Positions 16,261 through 25,745 of a DNA stretch of 64,000 bases are shown one piece after another (within the stretch, counting starts at the first letter, position 1; every line of letters starts with the position of its first letter). The notes under the pieces were generated by a model. That model did not search any database, was not told the origin of the DNA, and saw nothing but the letters and a program-made list of their open reading frames with translations. This DNA comes from Rhodoluna sp. KAS3 (GTDB lineage: Bacteria > Actinomycetota > Actinomycetes > Actinomycetales > Microbacteriaceae). A program made the translations under genes and the position numbers. The stretch lies in the NCBI RefSeq assembly GCF_026000575.1, contig NZ_AP026910.1, positions 1,116,001-1,180,000 on the forward strand, in the 5' to 3' direction.

Positions 16261-17253
16261 ATGATCCTTGTTATCGGCGAAGCCCTCATTGACCTAATTG
16301 AAAACCGTTACCAGCCAGGCGCATTCAACGCCATTGTTGGTGGCGCAAACGCCAATGTGTCTATCGCCTTGGCTCGCCGCGGCACCCCGCAGCAGTTTCT
16401 TGCCCGCCTCTCTAAGGATGGTTTCGGCAAGCTCATCCGGGCAAAGCTAGAGGCCAACCACGTGGGTCTTGATCACGCCATCAGTGCCGACGAACAGACC
16501 ACTTTGGTCACCGTATCGATCGACTCACACGGTGTGCCTTCTTACTCTTTTTACGTCAATGGCACCGCTGACTGGGGCTGGACCCCAGAGGAGTTGCCAA
16601 CCGATGCCGACCTGGACAACCTGCACGCCACCGCAATTCAATTTGGCTGCCTAGGCATGGCCATGGGACCGGGCAACATGGTTATCGAAGACTGGGCGCG
16701 CGAGCACTACAAGCAGAAGTCGGTGACCATCAGCCACGACATCAACATGCGTCCGGCCCTCGGATTTGAGCGCAACCACGAGCGTCTTCGCGTTGAGCGC
16801 ATCAACGACATTTCACACGTAATCAAGGCCTCAGATGAAGACATCGAATGGCTTTACGACCTAGAACCTGGCACAGACATCGACAAAATTGTCTGGAAGT
16901 GGATTGGTGATTCTGGCCGCCACGTCTTTATTACTCGCGGTGGCGACGGAGTCTCGACCTACCGCCTTGGCGCCGATGGCAGCAAGATTCGATTTGATGT
17001 TCCATCTCGCAAAATCAATGTGGTTGACACCGTAGGTGCCGGAGATACCTTCTGCGCAAACCTTCTAGGCCAGCTTTCAGATGTGGATGCCTTGGGCACC
17101 GACCCGTTTGACCGCCTGCAGAACCTAAGCGATGACGTGTTGCGTGAGTTTGTTTACAACGCAGGCATTGCGGCCTCGATCACCTGTGAACGTGCGGGCG
17201 CCGAGCCGCCAACCTTGGCCGACCTAAACGAAGTCTTGGCGTCAATCAACTAA
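16261..17253 (+). CDS. PfkB-family sugar kinase (fructokinase-like)
   Basis: A 330-residue ribokinase/PfkB-fold kinase that phosphorylates a sugar or nucleoside with ATP. The start MILVIGEALIDLIENR, the sugar-site motif VGGANANVSIALARRG and the C-terminal ATP and anion-hole motif VDTVGAGDTFCANLLGQL with the catalytic Asp are all present. Fructokinase is the best guess from the overall pattern, but the substrate is not proven by sequence. Its stop is immediately followed by the ATG of the nuclease-helicase gene (TAAATG), so the two are likely co-transcribed. Confidence 0.88.
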   Translation: MILVIGEALIDLIENRYQPGAFNAIVGGANANVSIALARRGTPQQFLARLSKDGFGKLIRAKLEANHVGLDHAISADEQTTLVTVSIDSHGVPSYSFYVNGTADWGWTPEELPTDADLDNLHATAIQFGCLGMAMGPGNMVIEDWAREHYKQKSVTISHDINMRPALGFERNHERLRVERINDISHVIKASDEDIEWLYDLEPGTDIDKIVWKWIGDSGRHVFITRGGDGVSTYRLGADGSKIRFDVPSRKINVVDTVGAGDTFCANLLGQLSDVDALGTDPFDRLQNLSDDVLREFVYNAGIAASITCERAGAEPPTLADLNEVLASIN

Positions 17254-20200
17254 ATGTATGTAATTTCAAAGCTTCAAACCGGTGAACCAGTTTGGGCTTT
17301 TAACACTCGCGACCTCATGCGAGCCGCCACCTGTGATCACTGCGTGCGGCTAGCCGTTGCCCGCGAACTGAAGCTTCCCGGCGTTGCCGAGCTCGTTGCC
17401 CCGTACGAGCAAACTGATAAAAACCTGGCCATGCGCTACGGCGATAAATTTGAGGCCGAGATCGAGGGTGAGCTTCGCGAGCACCTTAGCGAAGATGACT
17501 TTCAACGCCCAGAAGGCAACGATAAGTTTGCCGAGACCGTGACCCTAATGCGCGCCGGAGTGCCGGTTATTTATCAGGGTGAACTTCAGCACCGATCAGG
17601 GCTCTCAGAATTTCGGGGCCGGCCAGACTTTTTAGTCCGGGCTGACTATGAACTCGAATTTGTTGACGGTCGGCTCACTGCCAAACAGAATCCAGACCTA
17701 GCCGGCATCGGTGGGTATCTGGCCTGGGATGCAAAACTGGCCCGCTCGGCCAAGCCCCACTACCTGCTTCAGGTGGCAATCTACGTTGATGCCCTCGAGG
17801 CGCTTGGCCTGAAGGCCGAGGGTGGTTTGCAGGGATTAATTTTGGGCAGCCGAACCACCGAGGTTTTTGAGGAGTCAGAGATTGTGCCGGCAATGCGCCG
17901 TGCCCGAGCGGTTTTAGAGGCTGCCTTCACCAAGGTTGCCGCGGGCCAAACTTCCGAGTTTGAACTCGAGAACCTTGATCTGCACTGCGAGTCAGAGAGC
18001 ACCTGCAAGATCTGCGAGTATCCGGGCCTTTGCGCCCAAAACCGTAAAGACCTTGACCACATGGTGCAAGTTGCAGGCATCAATAAGAGTCAGATTGAAA
18101 AGCTGCGCAAAGCCGGCATCAACACCATGACACAGCTGGCAAATGCCACCGATAGTCAGCGTCCGAGCGATTTTATTGGCCTGACCTTTGACAAACTGCG
18201 CAAGCAGGCCAGCCTTCAGGTTGGCTACAACCAGACCGGCCAACACAAACACATCGTGGTTGAAGACCCTGAAATTGCGGTTCTGCCACCTGCCTCAGCC
18301 AACGATATTTTCTTTGACATGGAGGGTTTTCCTTACTTCGAAGAAAAGGGCGGGCTCGAGTATCTATTTGGCGCAGTCACTCGCGACAAGAAGTTTCACT
18401 CGTGGTTTGCGCACGACCGCATCCAAGAGGCCGGGGCCTTTGCCGGTTTCGTAAAGTTTGCGTACGACCGGTGTCAGGCCGACCCAACCGCTCACATTTA
18501 CCACTACGCCCCCTACGAAGTTTCGGCCCTCAACCGACTGGCCACTCGGCACGGATTGATGGAGGCCGAGGTTGACTGGCTGATTTCTGAGGGCAAACTG
18601 ATTGACCTATACAAAGTGGTCAAGGGCTCAATTATGGTTAGCCAGCCAAGCTACTCGATTAAGAAACTTGAACCGCTATACGGGTTTGGGCGCGACGGAG
18701 AGGTTGCCGATGCCGCCTCTAGCATCGAGGAGTATGACAACTATCGCAGCGCCATTATTGAGGGCGCGCCTGAGGCCGATCAACTACTGCAGAACATTGC
18801 CGATTACAACGAGGATGACTGCATCTCGACCCTCGAGCTTTACGAGTGGTTGGCGGCAATGCCCGAGGCAGGCACCCGATACGCGCAGCACCGCAAGGCT
18901 GTCGATAGAAAAAAAACTGAGCGCGCAGCTGAGGCTAACCCCGATGATGGATCGGCAAGTAAAGCCGAGCTGGCGCTTCTAGAACTTCAGCGCGCGACCA
19001 AACACATGGCTGCCGCGCTCGAAAGCTTTAACTACGGAGTCTCTGAAGCGGCCGATTACCGAGCTACGGTTTGGCAGGCGCTGGTGCACTCAGTGCTCTA
19101 TTACAAGCGTGAAGAAGTTGTCTTTTGGCGAGAGAACCACATGCGCGTCGAGGCCCCATACGAGACGCTAGCCAAAGACCGTAAGGCTCTTGTGGTTTTG
19201 GGCTGTCACCAGGTTGAATCTGACGCGATTTTTGAAGCACGGGACCCCCAAGCGTCGATCAAGGTCGAGTACACGTATCACCTCGAGCCAGGTCAGGTAG
19301 TTCACCTAAAGCCCGGTGACTCAATCTTTGTGCGCTACGACTTTGGCTCAAACCAGCAGGACCGCGATTACGGAACCCTATTGGAAGTCGATGATGACCG
19401 AGTTCGGTTTGTTCGAACCGGAAAAGTAGCGAACATGCAATACGCGCCTAATGCAATTTGGGCCAATGATTTCATTCCCGCGCGTTCCAAGAATGACTCG
19501 GTTCGCGACCACGCGCTGGCCCTTGCTGCCGAATGGGTGTCTCCGCTCAATGAAGCACCGCTTGGTTTTGCCGCCCTGGATTTGTTGATGCGCCGACCAC
19601 CGCAAACCTCTGACGGCAAGGGCTTAGCGCCGGTGGTTAAAGGCGATTACCTACCTGCCGTGATCGATTCGATTGACCGCTTGAATAAATCAGTTTTGGC
19701 AATTCAAGGCCCACCCGGATCAGGCAAAACTTATCTGGGCTCTAGAACAATTGCCCACCTGGTGGCTACCGGCAAGCGCGTTGCCGTGGTGGCCAACTCT
19801 CACTCGGCTGTCGAGAATCTACTCAGTGGCTGCATCGATGCTGGTGTGCCGGCCGAAAAAATTGCCAAGTCCGCCAAGAGTGGTGACCGCACGCCTAAGG
19901 TTTGGTTCAAGCCGGCCAACGCAACCAAAACCGCCGAATGGCGAGCCAAACAAGCGGGCGGCTATGTTGTAGGAGGAACGGCCTGGACCTTCTCTAACCC
20001 ACAGTTGTTGGCCTCACGCTTTGACTACATCTTCATCGACGAAGCAGCTCAGTTTGCCCTAGTTGATGCCATCGCGGTGGCGCAGGGCTCAGACAACATG
20101 ATTCTGTTGGGCGACCCCCGCCAATTGACACAGGTAGTGCAGGCCATTCATCCGGGTGGAGTTGAAAACTCAGCCCTGGGCCACTACATGGGTGACCACG

Positions 20201-20802
20201 CAATTTTGCCGGCCGAGCAGGGTTATTTTGTTGAGGTTACGCGGCGCATGCACCCGGCCGTTAACCAACCGGTTTCTTGGCTTTCGTATCAGGGCCGCTT
20301 GCATTCGTTCAGTGCCGCTGCCGAGCAAAAGATTGAGGGCTTGACCCCTGGCCTGACTTTGATACCGGTGGAGCACTCGGGCAACATCAGCCACTCTGAT
20401 GAAGAAGTTGCCGCTGTGCTGCAGCTTTGCCACGGGCTTTTGACGCGCGTTGAGCAAACCGAGGTTTTGATAGTTGCGCCTTATAACGCTCAGGTTGATG
20501 CCATTCGGCATGCGCTGGACCTGGATGGGTTGAACCAGGTCGAAGTTGGCACGGTCGATAAGTTTCAGGGGCGCGAAGCCATGGCTGTGATCATCAGCTT
20601 GGCTGCATCGAGCGCCGAAGACGCACCGCGCGGACTTGAGTTTTTGCTGGATCGCAACCGCTTGAATGTGGCGCTTTCGCGTGCCAAAACTAACAGCTAT
20701 CTGGTTTATTCACCGGCGCTTTTGCGCACCAAGTTCAACAGCGTTGAAGACGTAAAGTGCGTTAGCCGATTGGCCGGATTACTAGAGTTCGCTAACGCCT
20801 AG
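17254..20802 (+). CDS. TM0106-family RecB/Cas4-like nuclease fused to RNase H-like and SF1 helicase domains
   Basis: An 1182-residue multidomain DNA enzyme. Residues 1-260 form a RecB/Cas4-type nuclease: metal ligands in FRGRPDFLV (about 120) and YLAWDAKLA (about 158), then LLQVAIY. Cys27 and Cys30 near the N-terminus plus the cluster CESESTCKICEYPGLC (about 245-260) could hold an iron-sulfur cluster as in Cas4, AddB and Dna2. Residues about 350-520 are a YprB-like RNase H-fold domain (IFFDMEGFPYF, KLIDLYKVVKGSI). The C-terminal half is an SF1 Upf1/Dna2-type helicase: AIQGPPGSGKT (about 818), FIDEAAQF (about 928), GDPRQLTQ, VGTVDKFQGREA and NVALSRAK. A role in DNA repair or end processing is inferred. 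Its 3' end overlaps the convergent VIT gene by 21 bp. Confidence 0.9.
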   Translation: MYVISKLQTGEPVWAFNTRDLMRAATCDHCVRLAVARELKLPGVAELVAPYEQTDKNLAMRYGDKFEAEIEGELREHLSEDDFQRPEGNDKFAETVTLMRAGVPVIYQGELQHRSGLSEFRGRPDFLVRADYELEFVDGRLTAKQNPDLAGIGGYLAWDAKLARSAKPHYLLQVAIYVDALEALGLKAEGGLQGLILGSRTTEVFEESEIVPAMRRARAVLEAAFTKVAAGQTSEFELENLDLHCESESTCKICEYPGLCAQNRKDLDHMVQVAGINKSQIEKLRKAGINTMTQLANATDSQRPSDFIGLTFDKLRKQASLQVGYNQTGQHKHIVVEDPEIAVLPPASANDIFFDMEGFPYFEEKGGLEYLFGAVTRDKKFHSWFAHDRIQEAGAFAGFVKFAYDRCQADPTAHIYHYAPYEVSALNRLATRHGLMEAEVDWLISEGKLIDLYKVVKGSIMVSQPSYSIKKLEPLYGFGRDGEVADAASSIEEYDNYRSAIIEGAPEADQLLQNIADYNEDDCISTLELYEWLAAMPEAGTRYAQHRKAVDRKKTERAAEANPDDGSASKAELALLELQRATKHMAAALESFNYGVSEAADYRATVWQALVHSVLYYKREEVVFWRENHMRVEAPYETLAKDRKALVVLGCHQVESDAIFEARDPQASIKVEYTYHLEPGQVVHLKPGDSIFVRYDFGSNQQDRDYGTLLEVDDDRVRFVRTGKVANMQYAPNAIWANDFIPARSKNDSVRDHALALAAEWVSPLNEAPLGFAALDLLMRRPPQTSDGKGLAPVVKGDYLPAVIDSIDRLNKSVLAIQGPPGSGKTYLGSRTIAHLVATGKRVAVVANSHSAVENLLSGCIDAGVPAEKIAKSAKSGDRTPKVWFKPANATKTAEWRAKQAGGYVVGGTAWTFSNPQLLASRFDYIFIDEAAQFALVDAIAVAQGSDNMILLGDPRQLTQVVQAIHPGGVENSALGHYMGDHAILPAEQGYFVEVTRRMHPAVNQPVSWLSYQGRLHSFSAAAEQKIEGLTPGLTLIPVEHSGNISHSDEEVAAVLQLCHGLLTRVEQTEVLIVAPYNAQVDAIRHALDLDGLNQVEVGTVDKFQGREAMAVIISLAASSAEDAPRGLEFLLDRNRLNVALSRAKTNSYLVYSPALLRTKFNSVEDVKCVSRLAGLLEFANA

Positions 20803-21522
20803 CAAGAGTCCAACTAGGTAGGTAGCGCCAACCGCAATGCCGCCAAACATAAGCTGACGCAGAGCACTGGTAACCCATGACTTGCGGGTGAACTTGGCCG
20901 CAATGCCACCGGCAACCAATAGGCCAACACCACCGATTGCCAAACCGGCAAGCAGTGAGTCGTAACCAAGGATGTATGGAATCAACGGCACAGCTGCACC
21001 GATACCGAACATCGCGAAAGATGAGAATGCAGCCACCCACGGTGACGGGTTGGAGTGCGGGTCAACACCAAGCTCTTGGGTAATGTGAACGCGAGCGGCA
21101 ACATCCGCGTTTTCGTGAACCTCGCGGGCCGCAACTGCTGCAGTGGCCTCGGTCATACCCATGTCGCTAAAGTGGCGGGCCAACTCGTGGACCTCACCCT
21201 CAGGGTTGCGCTTGTGCGCCTCAATCTCGACGGCTAATTCAGAGTGAACCTGCTCATTTGAGGTCTTGACAGACGCGTACTCACCCAGCGCCATTGAAAA
21301 TGCACCAGCAACCAAACCAGCGGCACCGGTAACAACAATCACCGGGGCAGAGGCACCCGCAGCACCGATACCGGCAATCAGTGCGATGTTTGAGACCAAA
21401 CCGTCCATGGCACCAAAGACTGCAGCGCGCAACCATCCACCAGAGATGTCTGGGTGGCTGTGATCGTAGTCGTGCGGGTCGGTAGTGCGCACGTGATTAG
21501 CGCTGTAGCTCAGGTCGTTCAT
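20782..21522 (-). CDS. VIT1/CCC1-family Fe/Mn transporter
   Basis: A 246-residue membrane transporter of the vacuolar iron transporter family that moves Fe(II) or Mn(II) out of the cytoplasm. Start ATG 21522 (MNDLSYSANHVRTTDPHDYD); the longer frame is upstream MFS sequence read in another frame. The first helix GWLRAAVFGAMDGLVSNIAL carries the conserved Asp-Gly-x-x-Ser/Thr-like motif, the second is GLVAGAFSMALGEYASVKT, the Glu/His-rich cytoplasmic segment (VHENADVAARVH) is the metal-binding region, and three further helices follow. It has a leaderless -10 box overlapping the end of the MFS gene. Confidence 0.9.
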   Translation of the reverse strand: MNDLSYSANHVRTTDPHDYDHSHPDISGGWLRAAVFGAMDGLVSNIALIAGIGAAGASAPVIVVTGAAGLVAGAFSMALGEYASVKTSNEQVHSELAVEIEAHKRNPEGEVHELARHFSDMGMTEATAAVAAREVHENADVAARVHITQELGVDPHSNPSPWVAAFSSFAMFGIGAAVPLIPYILGYDSLLAGLAIGGVGLLVAGGIAAKFTRKSWVTSALRQLMFGGIAVGATYLVGLLLGVSEL

Positions 21523-21529
21523 AATTAGA

Positions 21530-21535
21530 ATCTTA
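21530..21535 (-). promoter_or_regulatory. Leaderless -10 box (TAAGAT, 7 nt before ATG 21522)
   Basis: On the minus strand TAAGAT is followed by TCTAATT and ATG of the VIT gene. The box overlaps the stop codon of the upstream MFS gene. Confidence 0.45.
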
Positions 21536-22810
21536 TTCTGAAGTGGCTGGAGCCTCGGCATTGGCTGCCTCAGCGCTGGACTTTTGCGCAGCAGCAACGG
21601 CCTTGCGACCAGCCGGCAACAACACCGCACCCAAGGCAAAAACCACCATGGCCAATCCAGAAACAATCATCAAAGATTCAACCGGATACACATCTGCCAG
21701 TGGCCCAAGCACAGCCATTCCAATCGGCATCGCCACCGAGATCACAATGCCGACAAACCCAAAGACGCGCCCCTGGCGCTCTGGCTCTACCGTCTCTTGA
21801 AGGAGCGTCATGGCTGAGGTAAAGAATGACGGAACCGCAAGACCGATGATGAAGAACAAAATGTAGAACACAATCAGGTTGGTGGTGAAGCCCATGGCCA
21901 CAGATAGCAGCCCAAAGAACACCGATGTTCCGATGATCATGCCGATGCGGTTGACCTTGTTGGCAAACACCGCAAGCAGGGCACCACCGAGAGCCATACC
22001 GACACTGAACGCAATCTCACCGACAGTCAGCTTCCAGACTTCCGACCCAAAATTGCGAACAATAAATAGCGGTGAAAGATTAGACGGCGCCACGGTCAGC
22101 AAGAATACGACCGCAAAAACACCCATTACCCAGCGCACTAAATCGTGGGTAAAGATGTAATTCAGCCCGTCCTTAAGGTCGGCAAAATACGATGGCTTTT
22201 CATCGCTGGCAGCACGCTCTAGGGTTGGCACCGAAATCGTGGCCAACAGACCCACGCCAATAATCGCGGTTACAACATCGATGAAGAAAATCGGCACGAT
22301 TGACATGGTTGAGTAAACCGCAGCGGCGGCCACCGGAGCTAACAGCCCCAGGGCCGACTGCAGACTGCTGTTGATTCCGTTGATGCGCATCAATTTATCT
22401 GAAGGCACAATCTGCGGCAGCAGGGCCGAGACTGCAGGCATCTGAACACCGGCACCCACCGACCTAACGGCCATGACCAAGTAGATCAGCCAGAGGTCAT
22501 CGATGCCCGAGAGCATTAGCAGAGCCAGCCCGAGAGTTGAAAGCGCGATGGTCGAGTCAGAGATCATGATCATATTGCGGCGGTTGACTCGGTCGGCCCA
22601 CACCCCGGCAAAGATTGACACAATGGCCTGCGGCAAAAAGCCAAACACAGCGGCCAAAGCCAGCACCAATCCTGATTTTGTGGTCAGGGTCAGGTGCCAC
22701 ATGATGGCGTACTGCACCAAGAAAGAACCAAACATCGATACCGTTTGGCCGGTCATAAAGATGGCTACGCGCTTCTTCCAGCCCGGAAATTCTTCACTTG
22801 TGAATGTCAT
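21533..22810 (-). CDS. MFS exporter (DHA3/MefA-like)
   Basis: A 425-residue 12-helix major facilitator. The N-terminal helix KKRVAIFMTGQTVSMFGSFL and the loop 2-3 motif GVWADRVNRRNMIMISD match the DHA3 drug:H+ antiporter group that includes macrolide exporters. The C-terminus is Ala/Ser/Glu rich and cytoplasmic. The substrate is unknown. It starts 8 bp after the decarboxylase stop, so the two are probably one transcript. Confidence 0.85.
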   Translation of the reverse strand: MTFTSEEFPGWKKRVAIFMTGQTVSMFGSFLVQYAIMWHLTLTTKSGLVLALAAVFGFLPQAIVSIFAGVWADRVNRRNMIMISDSTIALSTLGLALLMLSGIDDLWLIYLVMAVRSVGAGVQMPAVSALLPQIVPSDKLMRINGINSSLQSALGLLAPVAAAAVYSTMSIVPIFFIDVVTAIIGVGLLATISVPTLERAASDEKPSYFADLKDGLNYIFTHDLVRWVMGVFAVVFLLTVAPSNLSPLFIVRNFGSEVWKLTVGEIAFSVGMALGGALLAVFANKVNRIGMIIGTSVFFGLLSVAMGFTTNLIVFYILFFIIGLAVPSFFTSAMTLLQETVEPERQGRVFGFVGIVISVAMPIGMAVLGPLADVYPVESLMIVSGLAMVVFALGAVLLPAGRKAVAAAQKSSAEAANAEAPATSE

Positions 22811-22818
22811 TTTTAGGC

Positions 22819-24273
22819 CTACTCAGGCAGCACTTTCAGGGTCTGCAGAGTTGGGTCAGCAACAAATGCAATGCGCACACCCATGTCTCTGGCTTGGAAC
22901 AAGGCGCCAAGGGCAGCCTCGGTAATTCTCTCGCCCGGAGACAAGACCGGAACACCCGGTGGGTAAGGGCAAATCATCTCAGCTGAAACTCGACCCACGG
23001 CGTCCTTGGCGTCAACCACCTCGTAGCTCGAGAAGAATGCCTCGCGCGGAGTCACCACAACCTCAGGCTCGATCGAGAAGGCTGGCAAAATTTCGATTGG
23101 GCGCACCTCACCGCGGTGACGGTTTACCGATTCGATAATCCGCTTGACCAGGTCGTTGATGCGGTCTGGGGTGTCGGCAAAAGTGATCATTGGAATGATG
23201 ATGTCGCGGTTGGCCATTTCAACATCGATGTTGGCAGCCAGCAGATCAGCCTCAACCTTGGTGCCGTCTGAGCCACAACCCGAAAGCATGATTACCAGCT
23301 TGAGCGGGTCGATGTACTCACCGTCGATTACGTCGATGCCGGCAGCGGTTAGAGTGGCACGGCCGCGCTCAGTGGCCTCAATAACTGGGCCAATCAACTC
23401 CTCGCCGTGGCGCTCTAGCAAGGCGCGAGCAGCATCGATTGATGCCAAGATGCGTCCAGACATCGATGTGGTTTGGGTTGAATCAAACATCTTGTTGAAC
23501 CGAGCTAAGTCAACATACTCATCTCGAACCAGCACAAAAGAAGCCTGCGAGTATGACGGCAGGGTCTTGTGGGCTGAGGTAACCACGATGTCGGCGCCTT
23601 CGGCCAACGGGTGGTTTGGCAGCTCTGGGTGGAACCCGTAGTGGGCAGCCCAAGCGGCATCGACCACGAGTGGAATTCCGTGCTCGTGGCACACCTTTGA
23701 CAGGCGTGGAATGTTTGACATGGTGCCGACGTATGAAGGCTCACCAATCAAGACGGCCTTGGCATCTGGGTGCTTGGCCAAGGTCTCGGCCAAGCGGCTT
23801 GAAGGCAGATATTCCGGAAGACCGGTAGCCGGGTTGATCTCTGGGCGAATCCAAACCGGAATCACACCGGCGTAAACCAAGCCAACCAAGACGGACTTGT
23901 GCAGGGTGCGGGAAACAATGACTTTTTCGCCAGGGCTAGCCACGGCCATAACAGCAGCGTGGTTTGAGCCCGAGGAACCGTTGACGCCAAAGCGGCACAG
24001 TGAGGCACCCCAAAGGTCGGCAGCAAGAGCCTCTGCCTTGAGGATTAGAGAAGGTGAAATGCGGTGCGGGTGATTGCCAGGTAGTACGGGAATGTCGCCA
24101 TCGACGATCGCGCCGGTTAGATCGGTGCGGCCCTTATGTCCAGGAATTTGGAATGGCGACCGGTCGGTCTCCATATCTCGAATCCAGGCATCTAGTAGGG
24201 GTGCGCTAGAGCGCAAACCCATTGGGTCTTTCGTGTCGAGGAGTGTGGCTGCGCCAAACGCGTGCTGAGGCAA
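22819..24273 (-). CDS. Orn/Lys/Arg decarboxylase, PLP fold type I
   Basis: A 484-residue pyridoxal-phosphate amino-acid decarboxylase of the short SpeA/Cad group. The N-terminal motif SPFQIPGHKGR, the cofactor-binding FGVNGSSGSNHAAV, the catalytic VVTSAHKTLPSYSQAS (Lys forms the Schiff base) and the C-terminal domain signature AEMICPYPPGVPVLSPGE are all characteristic. The product would be cadaverine, putrescine or agmatine; substrate choice is not visible. The start is set at TTG 24273, with AAAGGCGGG nearby; an ATG at 24222 is the alternative. Confidence 0.88.
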   Translation of the reverse strand: MPQHAFGAATLLDTKDPMGLRSSAPLLDAWIRDMETDRSPFQIPGHKGRTDLTGAIVDGDIPVLPGNHPHRISPSLILKAEALAADLWGASLCRFGVNGSSGSNHAAVMAVASPGEKVIVSRTLHKSVLVGLVYAGVIPVWIRPEINPATGLPEYLPSSRLAETLAKHPDAKAVLIGEPSYVGTMSNIPRLSKVCHEHGIPLVVDAAWAAHYGFHPELPNHPLAEGADIVVTSAHKTLPSYSQASFVLVRDEYVDLARFNKMFDSTQTTSMSGRILASIDAARALLERHGEELIGPVIEATERGRATLTAAGIDVIDGEYIDPLKLVIMLSGCGSDGTKVEADLLAANIDVEMANRDIIIPMITFADTPDRINDLVKRIIESVNRHRGEVRPIEILPAFSIEPEVVVTPREAFFSSYEVVDAKDAVGRVSAEMICPYPPGVPVLSPGERITEAALGALFQARDMGVRIAFVADPTLQTLKVLPE

Positions 24274-24378
24274 TATCCCGCCTTTCGGTAGTCGGCTAAC
24301 AGCCTAATGAATTGATCTGAATTTAGGTATATCTTTTGTTGAACATCGATGTCTGGTTAGGCACCGAGCCGCAACGGC

Positions 24379-24419
24379 GATGAGAAAGGGACCAGGTCTT
24401 TCGACCTGATCCCCTCATC
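24379..24419 (-). terminator. Terminator of the secE-nusG-rplK-rplA operon
   Basis: Long hairpin GATGAG...GACCAGGTC / GACCTGATCCCCTCATC with a TTTC loop just downstream of rplA. There is no strong T-tract, so it could instead be a processing structure. Confidence 0.65.
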
Positions 24420-24448
24420 GGAAGTACTTAGTTGACTAAACCTGTGGC

Positions 24449-25150
24449 TTAGAACTCAACCTTGGTCACGTTGGTGTCTAGCAAGATGCCAGGACCGAAG
24501 GTGGTTGAAACTGCAGCCTTGATTAGGTAGCGGCCCTTTGATGATGAAGGCTTCAAACGAAGAACTTCGTCAAGTGCTGCTGCAAGGTTCTCGCCTAGCT
24601 GCTCCTTGGTGAAAGATGCCTTACCAATTACGAAGTGTAGGTTTGCCTGCTTGTCAACGCGGAAGTCGATACGACCACCCTTGATGTCTTTAACAGCCTT
24701 TGCAACGTCTGGGGTTACGGTACCTGTCTTAGGGTTTGGCATTAGGTTACGAGGACCAAGCACCTTACCTAGGCGACCAACCTTACCCATTAGTTCTGGG
24801 GTTGATACTGCAGAGTCGAAGTCGGTCCAGCCTGCGGCTACCTTCTCGATTAGCTCGTCGCCACCAACCTCGTCAGCGCCGGCTGCAACTGCAGCGTCAG
24901 CTGCGGCACCAGTTGCAAACACGATAACGCGGGCGGTCTTACCAGTTCCGTGTGGAAGTGAAACAGTTCCACGGATCATCTGGTCGGCCTTGCGAGGGTC
25001 AACGCCAAGCTTCAATGCAACCTCAACGGTTGAATCGAACTTCTTTGAGCCAGTCTCCTTGATTAGAGTTACTGCCTCGGCTGGGGTGTAAAACTTGCCC
25101 TCTTCGATAAGAGCTGCTGCGGCTACATAAGCCTTTGAGCGCTTTGCCAT
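24449..25150 (-). CDS. rplA: 50S ribosomal protein L1
   Basis: Large-subunit protein of the L1 stalk, 233 residues as usual. Recognised from [20 protein letters not shown], the domain II segment [20 protein letters not shown], the signature [20 protein letters not shown] and the end [18 protein letters not shown]. It follows rplK by about 110 bp with a ribosome binding site (AAAGGAAC). Confidence 0.98.
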   Translation of the reverse strand: MAKRSKAYVAAAALIEEGKFYTPAEAVTLIKETGSKKFDSTVEVALKLGVDPRKADQMIRGTVSLPHGTGKTARVIVFATGAAADAAVAAGADEVGGDELIEKVAAGWTDFDSAVSTPELMGKVGRLGKVLGPRNLMPNPKTGTVTPDVAKAVKDIKGGRIDFRVDKQANLHFVIGKASFTKEQLGENLAAALDEVLRLKPSSSKGRYLIKAAVSTTFGPGILLDTNVTKVEF

Positions 25151-25260
25151 GCTGTTGTTCCTTTTCTTTGGTCACAGTTGTGGTCAACGTATCGCGCGCG
25201 ATACTCCCACGACTTCTTGGTTTTGCTCTAATGAGCGGTGCCCGGATGGGCGGGTGTTAC

Positions 25261-25692
25261 TTAAGCTTCGGTGGTGATTCCCATTGAGCGGGCAGTACCA
25301 GCGATGATCTTTGCAGCTGCGTCAACATCGTTGGCGTTTAGGTCAGCCATCTTCTGCTCAGCAATCTTGTAAAGAGCGTCCTTTGACAGAGTTGCAACCT
25401 TCACGGTGTGAGGAGTTGCTGAACCCTTTGCTACGCCAGCTGCCTTCTTGATTAGCTCAGCTGCTGGTGGGGTCTTTAGAACGAAGGTGAATGAACGGTC
25501 TTCGTAAACGGTGATTTCAACCGGGATTACGTTGCCCTTCTGGTCTGCAGTTGCGTTGTTGTACTGGGTGCAGAATTCCATGATGTTCACACCGTGCTGG
25601 CCAAGTGCTGGACCAATCGGAGGAGCTGGGTTAGCAGCGCCCGCGTTGATCTGAAGCTTGATCATGCCGGTGATCTTTTTCTTCGGTGCCAT
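25261..25692 (-). CDS. rplK: 50S ribosomal protein L11
   Basis: 143-residue L11 of the GTPase-associated centre. Characteristic pieces are [40 protein letters not shown] and the C-terminal RNA-binding [20 protein letters not shown] ending in [11 protein letters not shown]. The order secE-nusG-rplK-rplA is the standard bacterial arrangement. Confidence 0.98.
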   Translation of the reverse strand: MAPKKKITGMIKLQINAGAANPAPPIGPALGQHGVNIMEFCTQYNNATADQKGNVIPVEITVYEDRSFTFVLKTPPAAELIKKAAGVAKGSATPHTVKVATLSKDALYKIAEQKMADLNANDVDAAAKIIAGTARSMGITTEA

Positions 25693-25745
25693 TTTGATTT
25701 TCCTTTTGTATTGGTTTGGAAACTGTTTAAAACTTTTGTGGGCGG

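Noticed and set aside
17254-20802. Restriction or phage-defence system based on the nuclease-helicase
   Set aside because: No methylase, specificity subunit, CRISPR or other defence gene is adjacent, and the partner gene is a sugar kinase.
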